Shown one piece after another: positions 11,161 to 23,697 of a stretch of DNA of 64,000 nucleotides; the first letter of the stretch is position 1; every line of letters starts with the position of its first letter. Below the pieces are notes generated by a model, which had not been told where the DNA came from, did no database searches, and saw only the letters and a program-made list of their open reading frames with translations. The position numbers were made by a program, and so were the translations under genes. This stretch comes from Corella eumyota (Eukaryota; Chordata; Ascidiacea; Phlebobranchia; Corellidae): contig OY720100.1 of NCBI GenBank assembly GCA_963082875.1, forward strand, positions 12,176,591-12,240,590. The letters are read 5' to 3'.

Positions 11161-12815
11161 GTCACTCGTTTTAACTGAGTTTAAGGATAAATGTGGGACG
11201 TGTATAATCTGCCTTTTAACTGAGTTTAAGGATAAATGTGGGACATGTATAAGCTGTCTTTTACCTAAGTTTAGGGATGAATGTGGGACGTGTATAATCT
11301 GTCCTTTAACTAAGTTTAAGAATGAATGTGGGACATGTATAATCTGCCTTTTAACTGAGTTTAAGAATAAATGTGGGACATGTATAAGCTGTCGTTTACT
11401 TAAGTTTAGGGATGAATGTGGGACATGTATAAGCTGTCTTTTAACTAAGTTTAAGGATGAATGTGGGACATGTATAAGCTGTCTTTTAACTGAGTTTAAG
11501 GATGAATGTGGGACATGTATAAGCTGTCTTTTAACTAAGTTTAAGGATGAATGTGGGACATGTATAAGCTGCCTTTTAACTGAGTTTAAGGATAAATGTG
11601 GGACGTGTATAATCTGCCTTTTAACTGAGTTTAAGGATAAATGTGGGACGTGTATAAGCTGTCTTTTAACTAAGTTTAAGGATAAATGTGGGACGTGTAT
11701 AATCTGCCTTTTAACTGAGTTTAAGGATGAATGTGGGACGTGTATAAGCTGTCTTTTAACTGAGTTTAAGGATGAATATGGGACGTGTATAATCTGCCTT
11801 TTAACTGAGTTTAAGGATAAATGTGGGACGTGTATAAGCTGTCTTTTAACTTGTCTTTTAACTAAGTTTAAAGATGAATGTGGGACATGTATAATCTGCC
11901 CTTTAACTAAGTTTAAGGATGAATGTGGGACATGTCTAATCTGTCTTTTAACTGAGTTTAAGGATGATTGTGGGACATGTATAAGCTGTCTTTTAACTGA
12001 GTTTAAGGATAAATGTGGGACATGTATAATCTGTCTTTTAACTGAGTTTAAGGATGAATGTGGGACATGTATAATCTGCCCTTTAACTGAGTTTAAGGAT
12101 GAATGTGGGACATGTCTAATCTGTCTTTTAACTGAGTTTAAGGATGAATGTGGGACATGTATAAGCTGTCTTTTAACTGAGTTTAAGGATGAATGTGGGA
12201 CATGTATAATCTGCCCTTTAACTAAGTTTAAGGATGAATATGGGACGTGTATAATCTGCCTTTTAACTGAGTTTAAGGATAAATGTGGGACGTGTATAAG
12301 ATGTTTTTTAACTTGTCTTTTAAGCTGTCTTTTAACTTGTCTTTTAACTAAGTTTAAGGGTGAATGTGGGACATTTATAATCTGCCCTTTAACTAAGTTT
12401 AAGGATGAATGTGGGACATGTCTAATCTGTCTTTTAACTGAGTTTAAGGATGATTGTGGGACATGTATAATCTGTCTTTTAACTGAGTTTAAGGATGAAT
12501 GTGGGACATGTATAATCTGCCCTTTAACTAAGTTTAAGGATGAATGTGGGACATGTCTAATCTGTCTTTTAACTGAGTTTAAGGATGAATGTGGGACATG
12601 TATAATCTGCCTTTTAACTGAGAGTAAGAATCAATATGGGATGTGTATAATCTGCCTTTTAACTGAGTTTAAGGATAAATATAGGAAATGTATAGTCTGC
12701 CTTTTAACTAAGTTTAAGGAGGAATGTGGGATGAATGTGGGATGTGTATAATCTGTCTTTTAACTGAGTTTAGGGATGAAAATGGGACATGTATAAGTTA
12801 ATATAGGATATAAAA
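11161..12815 (+). repeat. 45-bp minisatellite, second array, about 36 copies
   Basis: Same unit as 8849-9412, with most copies reading TTTTAACTGAGTTTAAGGAT, then GAATGTGGGACATGTATAATCTG. Plus frame 1 from 11161 is free of stops for about 530 codons, encoding C-G-T-C-I-I/S-C-L-L-T-E/K-F-K-D-E/K-. It closes near 12750, where an 11-bp duplication (GAATGTGGGAT) breaks the period. Internal irregularities at about 11850 and 12310-12345 are 12-bp steps that preserve the frame. There is no ATG at its left end. One minus-strand frame of the consensus unit is also open, so openness alone does not prove coding. Confidence 0.93.
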
Positions 12816-13392
12816 AAGCTACTTATTAAAATTGAACTTAAATTTAAATATTGGATAGGCTTTTACTATCTGTCGGACTGGGCTCAAGGTCTAATAAAAG
12901 ACATAAGAAAGTCATCTGTAAAAATAGGTTCAATAGTAATCACAAAACGTATTTTTAAAGTGAAATGTGTGTTTACTAAGATGTCAATGGTTTAAAAGAA
13001 AAAAAATTCAAATCAAAAACATCTTAGGGGTCGTGACGTCACTTATCGTATAGTCAAATAATAGACATGTATGAGCTATCTTTAAAGAAAACTCAAGGGC
13101 GTTTATTATTTCAGATTAATTTAATTGCAACTAATAGCTTAAAAACAAAATATGAACCTTTTAATAAATAACCATGAAAACCGATCCTTTCAGGTAATTA
13201 TAAGAAAATGCAAAAAATGATATATTAATAATAGAATTAACTTGTTAATAAATAAAGTATAGTCAATACAAAGTTAAATAGTAATTGCATAATTTAAAAT
13301 CAATATCGATTTGAAACCCATAGCACTTAACCAGTTTTATTGTAGTTTTTTAAACAAAAGAAACCGCATATAATTTTAAAATGTTTTTTTAG
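12816..13392. other. AT-rich stretch between array and exon module
   Basis: Degenerate pieces of the 45-bp unit persist to about 13100 (TATAGGATATAAAAAAGCTA, AGACATGTATGAGCTATCTT). A TGACGTCA palindrome lies at 13034-13041. A short ATG frame at about 13173 precedes GTAATT but is out of phase with the next exon. Confidence 0.4.
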
Positions 13393-14503
13393 GATGGAGC
13401 GCTGCAGACCTACTTTACCACACAAAGAATCAAGTAAATTTTTATTTCGTAAACACTAATGTTGTATAATCGGATTATGTTTTTTAAACATAACTTTACC
13501 TAATTTAATGGAAGTTAAACACATTGTTTGATTTTGTAGTGAAATTAGTTATCACCAACAGCCAACAATTGTGCTAAGAAAAGAACTTCTTTTTGAAAAT
13601 GAAGCCTCATCAGATTTTATTGAAAAACATCAACAACAGATCATAAAGGATTTAAAAAATGGTTTATATAGCTTTGTAAGTCATTTAATATATAATTTTT
13701 AAAAGTAACTTGTAGCTGTTCATAAGTGTACGAGTATACATAACTAAAACTACTTACTTGTATTATACTTATTTAACAAATGAACCAACCGTACAATGTT
13801 TTATTAAATATATTTAGTTAAATAGATTGTGTCAATTTAAATATGTTCCTTTTTAACAGGAAGAGGGTTTACTGTTAAGAGGTAGTTCCGCATTTCAAGT
13901 AATTATTAATACTGGGTAAATATAAGCTTGGTTAATTTTTTACTTTGTCGTAATACCTAACAATATATAATAAAATTGTAAAAAAAACATAATGCTTAAA
14001 TAAACAACAATTTTTAAGAAATTAAGATTAGGTATATTGCGTTAATTAATATATTAAAGTGCAATGTAACTGTAGCAAAAGCTTTTTATGTGGACCATTT
14101 TCTTTATATATATATAAAAAGCAATGTCGGGGGTAAATTTTGTTTTCTTTTATAGTAAAGACAACGAACTAAAGCTGGTGTTAAGTGAACAATTCACTTA
14201 CAGAAATGAGGTAACCGCAGACATTTTGGAATATCACGTTAACCTTATTGTAGAACATTTAGAAAGTGGAACATTTGAATGGGTAAGTTAATTTTGCTAC
14301 CAAATAAACAACAAAAAGGATAAAATTTGTTATCTTTTTAAATATTATTTACTTATAGCATATGTATAATAAAAAAAATTTTTGTTAAAAAATTGAAAGG
14401 TATTTTTAAACTAAAACAGTTTAAATTGGTTTAAATTTCAATTAAAAAATGTGCAATAAAACCTTAGTCTTAAGAAAACATATTTTTTTGTTTTTAGATT
14501 TAA
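13393..14503 (+). CDS. 3' end of an unrecognised gene with repeated exon modules (copy B)
   Basis: Five exons join in phase: 13393-13433, 13540-13675, 13860-13915, 14156-14282 and 14498-14503, each with a GT donor (GTAAAT or GTAAGT) and AG acceptor. The frame stays open for about 121 residues and ends in TAA two codons into the last exon. Two related modules are visible: one with IVLRKELLFENEASSDF, continuing FIEKHQQQIIKDLKNGLYSF and then GSSAFQVIINTG; one with NELKLVLSEQFTYRNE, then an IVEHLESGTFEW ending. The pattern (strand, NE, amphipathic helix, short hydrophobic strand) is vaguely like an SEA-type alpha/beta module, but that is a guess. The start and any upstream exons were not found, so the gene is partial or broken upstream, perhaps by minisatellite growth. 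Family unknown. Confidence 0.5.
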
Positions 14504-15529
14504 TCACAACCAAATACAACCATCGGTTAGTTCTAAGAAAAGGATCAACATATTGTATATATTGTATATTAACACACCTTAAAAACATCCAATCTTTTAA
14601 TGTAAATTTTTAATGTAAAACAGAAAAATAGGGTCAGCTAATATGTTTTTTTTAAACTGTATCGAGTTTTAAAACGGTAACTAAAGATGTATTATAATAA
14701 GCCTGATTTAATGTTTAAACTTTGTCGGCAAACCCTTTGTGACGTCACCAGGTTGTACGCAAATTTGTTTGCTCGCAAATCACGTGACGCACGACGTTCT
14801 TTTTTTTCTAATCTCTTTCTAAGCCGTTTGTTGTACTTTTTTTAGTTTGTAAATTTAATTTAAAGGGGAACTGAACTCATTTTTTTTCGGGGTAAATTTT
14901 AAAAATTACGGGTTTTGGATTTTGCAGTGAAAAAAGTGCCTACCGCGCGTGACGTCACCGTAAGGGAGTTCGTAATTTCGCTTGTATAGTTTAGTATGTA
15001 AATGAGGTTTCAAATGAGTCTAAAACCTTTATTTTTTGCAAATGCTAAATAAAAATGTGATAAACATTTGTAATTAGGTCTACATGAAAGGTTGGTGTAA
15101 AATTTTTAGGTTTAATCCACTTATTAGGGCTAAATTCGGGTGTTTGGCTATAACTGCAAAATACCAAAATGTACATGCAGACATGATACATATGGCAAAG
15201 GTGGTGCACACTTATAGAAAAAAAAAACTTACAAATGCTTACAGTCTGACATTTGTATTTTACTGTAATTTATAGCACATTTGGACAAACTTAATAATAA
15301 CATTTTTTTTAAGGAAACAATATATTATCCTTGTTTCTCAGAATACAATATTAAGTACTGTAGATTGTTTATTAATTAGCTTTAGATTATTAATTTGGAA
15401 TGCCAGATACTTCGGCCCCCGGACACTTCGGCCAAGACACTTCGGCCAAATTTTTTTTTTCAAAACAGCGGGGATTTGGCATTTTAATTACCGCGAGAAA
15501 TTTTATTTTCGCGTAGTTATATACAGTTC
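14504..15529. other. AT-rich stretch with CRE-like palindromes
   Basis: TGACGTCA occurs at 14740-14747 and 14950-14957, and CACGTGACGCACG at about 14782. A 63-codon ORF at 15084-15275 has no supporting features. At 15409-15455 the word ACTTCGGCC occurs three times in tandem, suggesting the end of an unidentified repeat. Confidence 0.4.
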
Positions 15530-16010
15530 TTTAGACAGTATTTGAAACAAAATAAGCAGTAAATTAATATTTTTTTTAATAATAATGTGCAAGAACATGT
15601 TATCTTTCTTTTGCCGTGTCAACTTTTTAATTTTACAAACCAAAACCGTTAAAAAACTAATTTTGAAAGTGCGCGCTTTTAGGTGACGGAGGACTATGCA
15701 TAATGATATCTCGTATTTTGCCAAATAGTGCCGCCTTTCCAAACAGTATTTGAAGAAAATAGAGCGTTAATTTTTTATTTTTTACACTGAGGATTACGCA
15801 TAAATATGTTATCTTTCTTTTCCCATGTCAATTTTTTAATTTTACAAACTAAAATCTATAAAAAACTTATTTTGAAAGCGCGCGCTTTTAGGTGACACAA
15901 GACAATGATGCATTATGATATCACGTGTTTTGCGAAATAGGGCCGTCTTTCTCAACGATGTTTGAAGAAAATAGATAATTAATTAATCATTTTTTACACT
16001 GAGGAATGTA
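15530..16010 (+). repeat. 240-bp tandem duplication
   Basis: Two head-to-tail copies, about 15530-15770 and 15770-16010. Both contain TTATCTTTCTTTT, then GTGTCAACTTTTTAATTTTA or a close variant, GCGCGCTTTTAGGTGAC, a TATGATATC word and TTTGAAGAAAATAGA. The copies differ at many positions, so the duplication is not recent. The 79-codon minus-strand ORF at 15503-15742 lies inside one copy only and is not supported. Confidence 0.8.
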
Positions 16011-16858
16011 ATTTATAAAGAGACGAATTTATGTAAAGAACATATGCCACGCATTTTTCACAAGAATAAGTTTTTTTAACGGTTGCCCAAATATTAATTA
16101 CACGCAACGATTAATTAAATAGCTAAGTTACCGGGTAACAAATATAATATTAGACTTTAAATATTAATTCACTGTGACATGGTAAATTAACAGTAACAAG
16201 TGCTAATGACGGCATTATTACAAACAAAATTAAATCATAAATGTAGTTAACTCTATGGATAATCTTTAACCGTGAATTACATAAAAACAAATTCAGTTTT
16301 TTGAGCATTTTTAAATGTGAAAAATAGTTAAGCCAGATAGTTTCCTCAAAATATATAAATTAATATATAAAAAAGTGTGTTGTTGTAATAAACTAAAAAG
16401 TATTAACAGATACCCAGTTTCTTATATCGATATTGTTTTGTAATAGTATTAATAAAGTCAGCGCGATTTGTAATAATAATTTTACGATATTGGGTTGACG
16501 CCTGGCGTTTTTATATTAACATACCTTGGAATTTATAAAGGTAAAATTTAAATAGCAATTCAGTAGTTAATTAAAAAGATTATTTAAACAGAGATAATCT
16601 AAAAAAAATTTATCTTAACAAAATACTTACATGCAAGTATTGCAAACAGCAGTAGGCCCAAATATGCTTGCGCGAAATTTTTCGCTAAATTTAACTTTTA
16701 AGTTAACTTTAAAAATTATTATTGGACTTGTTAACTTTTGTTAAATTGTGCTTTCGTTAATTAAAGTCTGTTAATTCAATATTTTTACAAGTAAATTGGC
16801 ATCGAACAGTAAATAATAAAAACATTTTTTGTTAAAATATCGTTTATATTTTTTTTTT
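16011..16858. other. AT-rich stretch without recognised feature
   Basis: No open frame, tandem repeat or RNA-like structure stands out before the satellite begins. Confidence 0.5.
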
Positions 16859-19800
16859 AAATTTGTATGCAATATCATTGGCCAAAAATATAAAAAATTT
16901 TAAATCGAAAAATAATTGTTGTGTTAGAACCGCACAGGTTCAATTACCGTGTTTACAAAATATTTTTCGAAAATATTAATATTCATAAAAGTTATGAAAA
17001 TTTTATTAAAAATTTATGAAATCTCAAAACCTAAAATTTTGTATTTTATTACACGCGCATTAGCCTAACTAACATTCAAGATAAAACATTTCGCAAAAAT
17101 TTTCAGTAAAACAAAAGTTTAAGGTAATTTTTATTTTGGGTTTAATTGGGTCACGTGATATTTTTGGCCAATGATATTGCATACAAATTTTTTGAAAAAA
17201 AATTAAAAATTTTAAATCGAAAAATAATTGTTGTGTTAGAACCGCACAGGTCCAATTACTGTGTTTACAAAATATTTTTCGAAAATATTAATATTCATAA
17301 AAGTTATGAAACTTTTATTATAACTTTATGAAATCTTAAAATCTAAAATTTGGATTTAATTAGGCGCGCATTGGCCTAACTAACATTAAAGATAAAGCAT
17401 TTTGCAAAATTTTGAGTAGAACAAAAGTTTGAGGTAATTTTTATTTTGGGTTTAATTAGGTCACGTGATATTTTTGGCCAATGATATTGCATACAAATTT
17501 TTTGAAAAAAAATAAAAAAATTTAAATCGAAAAATAATTGTTGTGTTAGAACCGCACAGGTCCAATTACCGTGTTTACAAAATATTTTTCGAAAATATTA
17601 ATATTCATAAAAGTTATGAAACTTTTATTAAAAATTTATGAAATCTCAAAATCTAAAATTTTGTATTTTATTAGGCGCGCATTGGCCTAACTAACATTAA
17701 AGATAAAGCGTTTTGCAAAATTTTTGAGTAGAACAAAAATTTGAGGTAATTTTTATTTTGGGTTTAATTAGGGCACGTGATATTTTTGGCCAATGAGATT
17801 GCATACAAATTTTTTGAAAAAAAATAAAAAATTTTAAATCGAAAAATAATTGTTGTGTTAGAACCGCACAGGTCCAATTACCGTGTTAACAAAATATTTT
17901 TCAAAAATATTAATATTCATAAAAGTTATGAAACTTTTATTACAAATTTATGAAATCTCAAAACCTAAAATTTTGTATTTTATTAGACGCGCATTGGCCT
18001 AACTAACATTCAAGATAAAACATTTCGCGAAAATTTTCAGTAAAACAAAAGTTTGAGGTAATTTTTAGTTTGGGTTTAATTAGGTCACGTGATATTTTTG
18101 GCCAATGATATTGCATACAAATTTTTTTTTAAAAAGGACCATATTTTAAATCGAATAATAATTGTTGTGTTAGAACCGCACAGGTCCAATTACCGTGTTT
18201 ACAAAATATTTTTCGAAAATATTAATATTCATAAAAGTTATGAAACTTTTATTAAAAATTTGTGAAATCTAAAAACCTAAAAGTTTGTATTTTATTAGAC
18301 GCGCATTAGCCTAACTAACATTTAAGATAAAACATTTTGCAAAAATTTTGAGTAGAACAAAAGTTTGGGATAATTTTCATTTTGGGTTTAATTAGATCAC
18401 GTGATATTTTTGGCCAATGATATTGCATACAAATTTTTTTTAAAAAAATAAAAAATTTTAAATCGAAAAATAATTGTTGTGTTAGAACCGCACAGGTCCA
18501 ATTACCGTGTTTACTTAATATTTTTCAAAAATATTAATATTCATAAAAGTTGTGACACTTTTATTAAAAATTTATGAAATCTTAAAACCTAAAATTTTGT
18601 CTTTTATTAGATGCGCATTGGCCTAACTAACATTAAAGATATAACATTTTGCGAAAATTTTTAGTAAAACAAAAGTTTGAGGTAATTTTTATTTTGGGTT
18701 TAATTAGGTCACGTGATATTTTTGGCCAATGATATTGCATACAATTTTTTTTTTTTTAAATAACAAATTTTAAATCGAAAAATAATTGTTGTGTTAGAAC
18801 CGCACAGGTCCATTTACCGTGTTTACAAAATATTTTTCGAAAATATTAATATTCATAAAAGTTATGAAACTTTTATTAAAAATTTATGAAATCTCAAAAC
18901 CTAAAATTTTGTATTTTATTAGACGCGCATTAGCCTAACTAACATTCAAGATAAAACATTTTGCAAAAATTTTGAGTAGAACAAAAGTTTGGGATAATTG
19001 TCATTTTGGGATTAATTAGGTCACGTGATATTTTTGGCCCATGATATTGCATACAAATTTTTTGAAAAAAAATAAAAAATTTTAAATCGAAAAATAATTG
19101 TTGTGTTAGAACCGCACAGGTCTAATTACCGTGTTTACAAAATATTTTTCGAAGATATTAATATTCATAAAAGTTATGAAACTTTTATTAAAAATTTATG
19201 AAATCTCAAAACCTAAAATTTTGTATTTTATTAGACGCGCAATGGCCTAACATTCAAGATAAAACATTTCGCAAAAATTTTTAGTAAAACAAAAGTTTGA
19301 GGTAATTTTTGTTTTGGGTTTAATTAGGTAACGTGATATTTTTTGCCAATGATATTGCATACAAATTTTTTTTAAAAAAATAAAAAATTTTAAATCGAAA
19401 AATAATTGTTGTGTTAGAACTGCACAGGTCCAATTACCGTGTTTACAAAATATTTTTCGAAAATATTAATATTCATAAAAGTTATGAAACTTTTATTAAA
19501 AATTTATGAAATCTCAAAACCTAAAATTTTGTATTTTATTAGACGCGCATTAGCCTAACTAACATTCAAGATAAAACATTTCGCGAAAATTTTTAGTAAA
19601 ACAAAAGTTTGAGGTAATTTTTGTTTTGGGTTTATATAGGTCACGTGATATTTTTGGCCAATGATATTTTGCATACAAATTTAAAAAAAAAATAAAAAAT
19701 TTTAAATCGAAAAATAATTGTTGTGTTAGAACCGCACAGGTCCAATTACCGTGTTTACAAAATATTTTTCGAAAATATTAATATTCATAAAAGTTATGAA

Positions 19801-22800
19801 ACTTTTCATAAAAATTTATGAAATCTCAAAACCTAAAATTTTGTATTTATTAGACGCGCATTGGCCTAACTAACATTCAAGATAAAACATTTCGCGAAAA
19901 TTTTTAGTAAAACAAAAGTTTGAGGTAATTTTTGTTTTGGGTTTATATAGGTCACGTGATATTTTTGGCCAATGATATTGCATACAAATTTTTTGAAAAA
20001 AAATAAAAAATTTTAAATCGAAAAATAATTGTTGTGTTAGAACTGCACAGGTCCAATTACCGTGTTTACAAAATATATTTCGAAAATATTAATATTCATA
20101 AAAGTTATGAAACTTTTCATAAAAATTTATGAAATCTCAAAACCTAAAATTTTGTATTTTATTAGACGCGCATTGGCCTAACTAACATTAAAGATAAAAC
20201 ATTTAGCGAAAATTTTTAGTAAAACAAAAGTTTGAGGTAATTTTTATTTTGGGTTTAATTAGGTCACGTGATATTTTTGGCCAATGATATTGCATGCAAT
20301 TTTTTTTTTATAAATAACAAATTTTAAATCGAAAAATAATTGTTGTGTTAGAACCGCACAGGTTCAATTACCGTGTTTACAAAATATTTTTCGAAAATAT
20401 TAATATTCATAAAAGTTATGAAACTTTTATTAAAAATTCATGAAATCTCAAAACCTAAAATTTTGTATTTTATTAGACGCGCATTAGCCTAACTAACATT
20501 CAAGATAAAACATTTTGCAAAAATTTTGAGTAGAACAAAACTTTGGAATAATTTTCATTTTGGGTTTAATTAAGTCACGTGATATTTTTGGCCAATGATA
20601 TTGCATACAAATTTTTTGAAAAAAAATAAAAAATTTTAAATCGAAAAATAATGTTGTGTTAGAACCGCACAGGTCCAATTACCGTGTTTACATAATATTT
20701 TTCAAAAATATTAATATTCATAAAAGTTATGACACTTTTATTAAAAATTTATGAAATCTCAAAACCTAAAATTTTGTATTTTATTAGACGCGCAATGGCC
20801 TAACTAACATTCAAGATAAAACATTTCGCGAATATTTTTAGTAAAACAAAAGTTTGAGGTAATTTTTGTTTTGGGTTTAATTAGGTCACGTGATATTTTT
20901 GGCCAATGATATTGCATACAAATTTAAAAAAAAAAAATAAAAAATTTTAAATCGAAAAATAATTGTTGTGTTAGAACTGCACAGGTTCAATTACCGTGTT
21001 TACTAAATATTTTTCGAAAATATTATTATTCATAAAAGTTATGAAACTTTTATTAAAAATTTATGAAAACTCAAAATCTGAAATTTTATATTTAATTAGG
21101 CGCACATTGGCCTAACTAACATTCAAGATAAAACATTTTGCAAAAATTTTGAGTAGAACAAAATTTTGGGATAATTTTTATTTTGGGTTTAATTAGGTCA
21201 CGTGATATTTTTGGCCAATGATATTGCATACAAATTTTTTTTAAAAAAATAAAAAATTTTAAATCGAAAAATAATTGTTGTGTTAGAACCGCACAGGTTC
21301 AATTACCGTGTTTACAAAATATTTTTCGAAAATATTAATATTCATAAAAGTTATGAAACTTTTATTAAAAATTTATGAAATCTCAAAACCTAAAATTTTA
21401 TATTTTATTAGACGCGCATTGGCCTAACTAACATTCAAGATAAAACATTTCGCGAAAATTTTTAGTAAATCAAAAGTTTGAGGTAATTTTTATTTTGGCT
21501 TTAATTAGGTCACGTGATATTTTTGGCCAATGATATTGCATACAAATTTTTTGAAAAAAATTTAAAAATTTTAAATCGAAGAACAATTGTTGTGTTAGAA
21601 CCGCACAGGTCCAATTACCGTGTTTACAAAATATTTTTCGAAAATATTAATATTCATAAAAGTTATGAAACTTTTATTAAAAATTTATGAAATCTCAAAA
21701 CCTAAAATTTTGTATTTTATTAGACGCGCATTGGCCTAACTAACATTCAAGATAAAACATTTCGCGAAAATTTTCAGTAAAACAAAAGTTTAAGGTAATT
21801 TTTATTTTGGTTTTCATTAGGTCACGTGATATTTTTGGCCAATGAAATTTATTGCATACAAATTTTTTAAAAAAAATTAAAAATTTTAAATCGAAAAATA
21901 ATTGTTGTGTTAGAACTGCACAGGTCCAATTACCGTGTTTACATAATATTTTTCAAAAATATTAATATTCATAAAAGTTATGAAACTTTTATTAAAAATT
22001 TATGAAATCTCAAAACCTAAAATTTTGTATTTTATTAGACGCGCATTGGCCTAACTAACATTCAAGATAAAACATTTCGCAAAAATTTTCAGTAAAACAT
22101 AAGTTTGAGGCAATTTTTATTTTGGGTTTAATTAGGTCACGTGATATTTTTGGCCAATGATATTGCATACAAATTTTTTGAAAAAAAATTAAAAATTTTA
22201 AATCGAAAAACAATTGTTGTGTTAGAACCGCACAGGTCCAATTACCGTGTTTACAAAATATTTTTCGAAAATATTAATATTCATAAAAGTTATGAAACTT
22301 TTATTAAAAATTTATGAAATCTCAAAATCTGAAATTTTATATTTAATTAGGAGCGCAATGGCCTAACTAACACTCAAGATAAAACATTTTGCAAAACTTT
22401 TGAGTAGAACAAAAGTTTGAGATAATTTTTATTTTGGGTTAATTAGGTCACGTGATATTTTTGGCCAATGATATTGCATACAAATTTTTTGAAAAAAAAT
22501 AAAAAATTTTAAATCGAAAAATAATTGTTGTGTTAGAACCGCACAGGTCCAATTACCGTGTTTACAAAATATTTTTCGAAAATATTAAAATTCATAAAAG
22601 TTATGAAACTTTTATTAAAAATTTATGAAATCTCAAAACCTAAAATTTTGTATTTTATTAGACGCGCATTGGCCTAACTAACATTCAAGATAAAACATTT
22701 CGCAAAAATTTTTAGTAAAACAAAATTTTGAGGTAATTTTTATTTTGGTTTTCATTAGGTCACGTGATATTTTTGGCCAATAACATTGCATACAAATTTT

Positions 22801-23697
22801 TTTTAAAAAATTACAAATTTTTAATCGAAAAATAATTGTTGTGTTAGAACCGCACAGGTCCAATTACCGTGTTTACAAAATATTTTTCAAAAATATTAAT
22901 ATTCATAAAAGTTATAAAACTTTTATTAAAAATTTATGAAATCTCAAAATCTGAAATTTTATATTTATTTACGCGCGCATTGGCCTAACTAACATTCAAG
23001 ATAAAACATTTTGCAAAAATTTTGAGTAGAACAAAAATTTGAGATAATTTTTATTTTGGGTTTAATTAGGTCACGTGATATTTTTGGCCAATGATATTGC
23101 ATACAAATTTTTTTAAAAAAAATAAAAGATTTTAAATCAAAAAATAATTGTTGTGTTAGAACCGCACAGGTCCAATTACCGTGTTTACAAAATATTTTTC
23201 GAAAATATTAATATTCATAAAAGTTATGAAACTTTTATTAAAAATTTATGAAATCTCAAAACCTAAAATTTTATATTTTATTAGACGCGCATTGGCCTAA
23301 CTAACATTCAAGATAAAACATTTCGCGAAAATTTTCAGTAAAACAAAAGTTTGAGGTAATTTTTATTTTGGTTTTCATTAGGTCACGTGATATTTTTGGC
23401 CAATGATATTGCATACAAATTTTTTGAAAAAAAATTAAAAATTTTAAATCGAAAGATAATTGTTGTGTTAGAACCGCACAGGTCCAATTACCGTGTTTAC
23501 AAAATATTTTTCGAAAATATTATTATTCATAAAAGTTATGAAACTTTTATTAAAAATTTATGAAATCTTAAAACCTAAAATTTTGTATTTTATTAGACGC
23601 GCATTGGCCTAACTAACATTCAAAATAAAACATTTCGCGAAAATTTTCAGTAAAACAAAAGTTTGAGGTAATTTTTATTTTGGGTTTAATTAGGTCA
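16859..23697 (+). repeat. 310-bp satellite array, 22 copies
   Basis: The landmark GTTAGAACYGCACAGG recurs 22 times, every 307-315 bp, from 16923 to 23466. A typical unit carries TTTTAAATCGAAAAATAATT, the landmark, CAATTACCGTGTTTACAAAA, a palindrome-like TTTTTCGAAAATATTAATAT, GACGCGCATTGGCCTAACTA, and then GGTCACGTGATATTTTTGGC and CAATGATATTGCATACAAAT. Thus nearly every copy has a CACGTG palindrome and a CCAAT box. Two monomer subtypes differ at the CAGTAAAAC/TAGTAAAAC versus GAGTAGAAC position. The left edge begins with an inverted fragment (16859-16891). Repeated 61-75 codon minus-strand ORFs (MDLCGSNTT...) are repeat by-products. Confidence 0.97.

Noticed and set aside
17146-22863. Repeated 61-75 codon ORFs in the 310-bp satellite (MDLCGSNTT... 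and the plus-strand one at 17146)
   Set aside because: They occur at the same place in several units, are interrupted in most others, and have no homology or splice context; they follow from the repeat unit.
1-23697. CRISPR-like regular repeats
   Set aside because: Units of 15, 45, 118 and 310 bp are head-to-tail with no unique spacers, in an intron-bearing eukaryotic genome.
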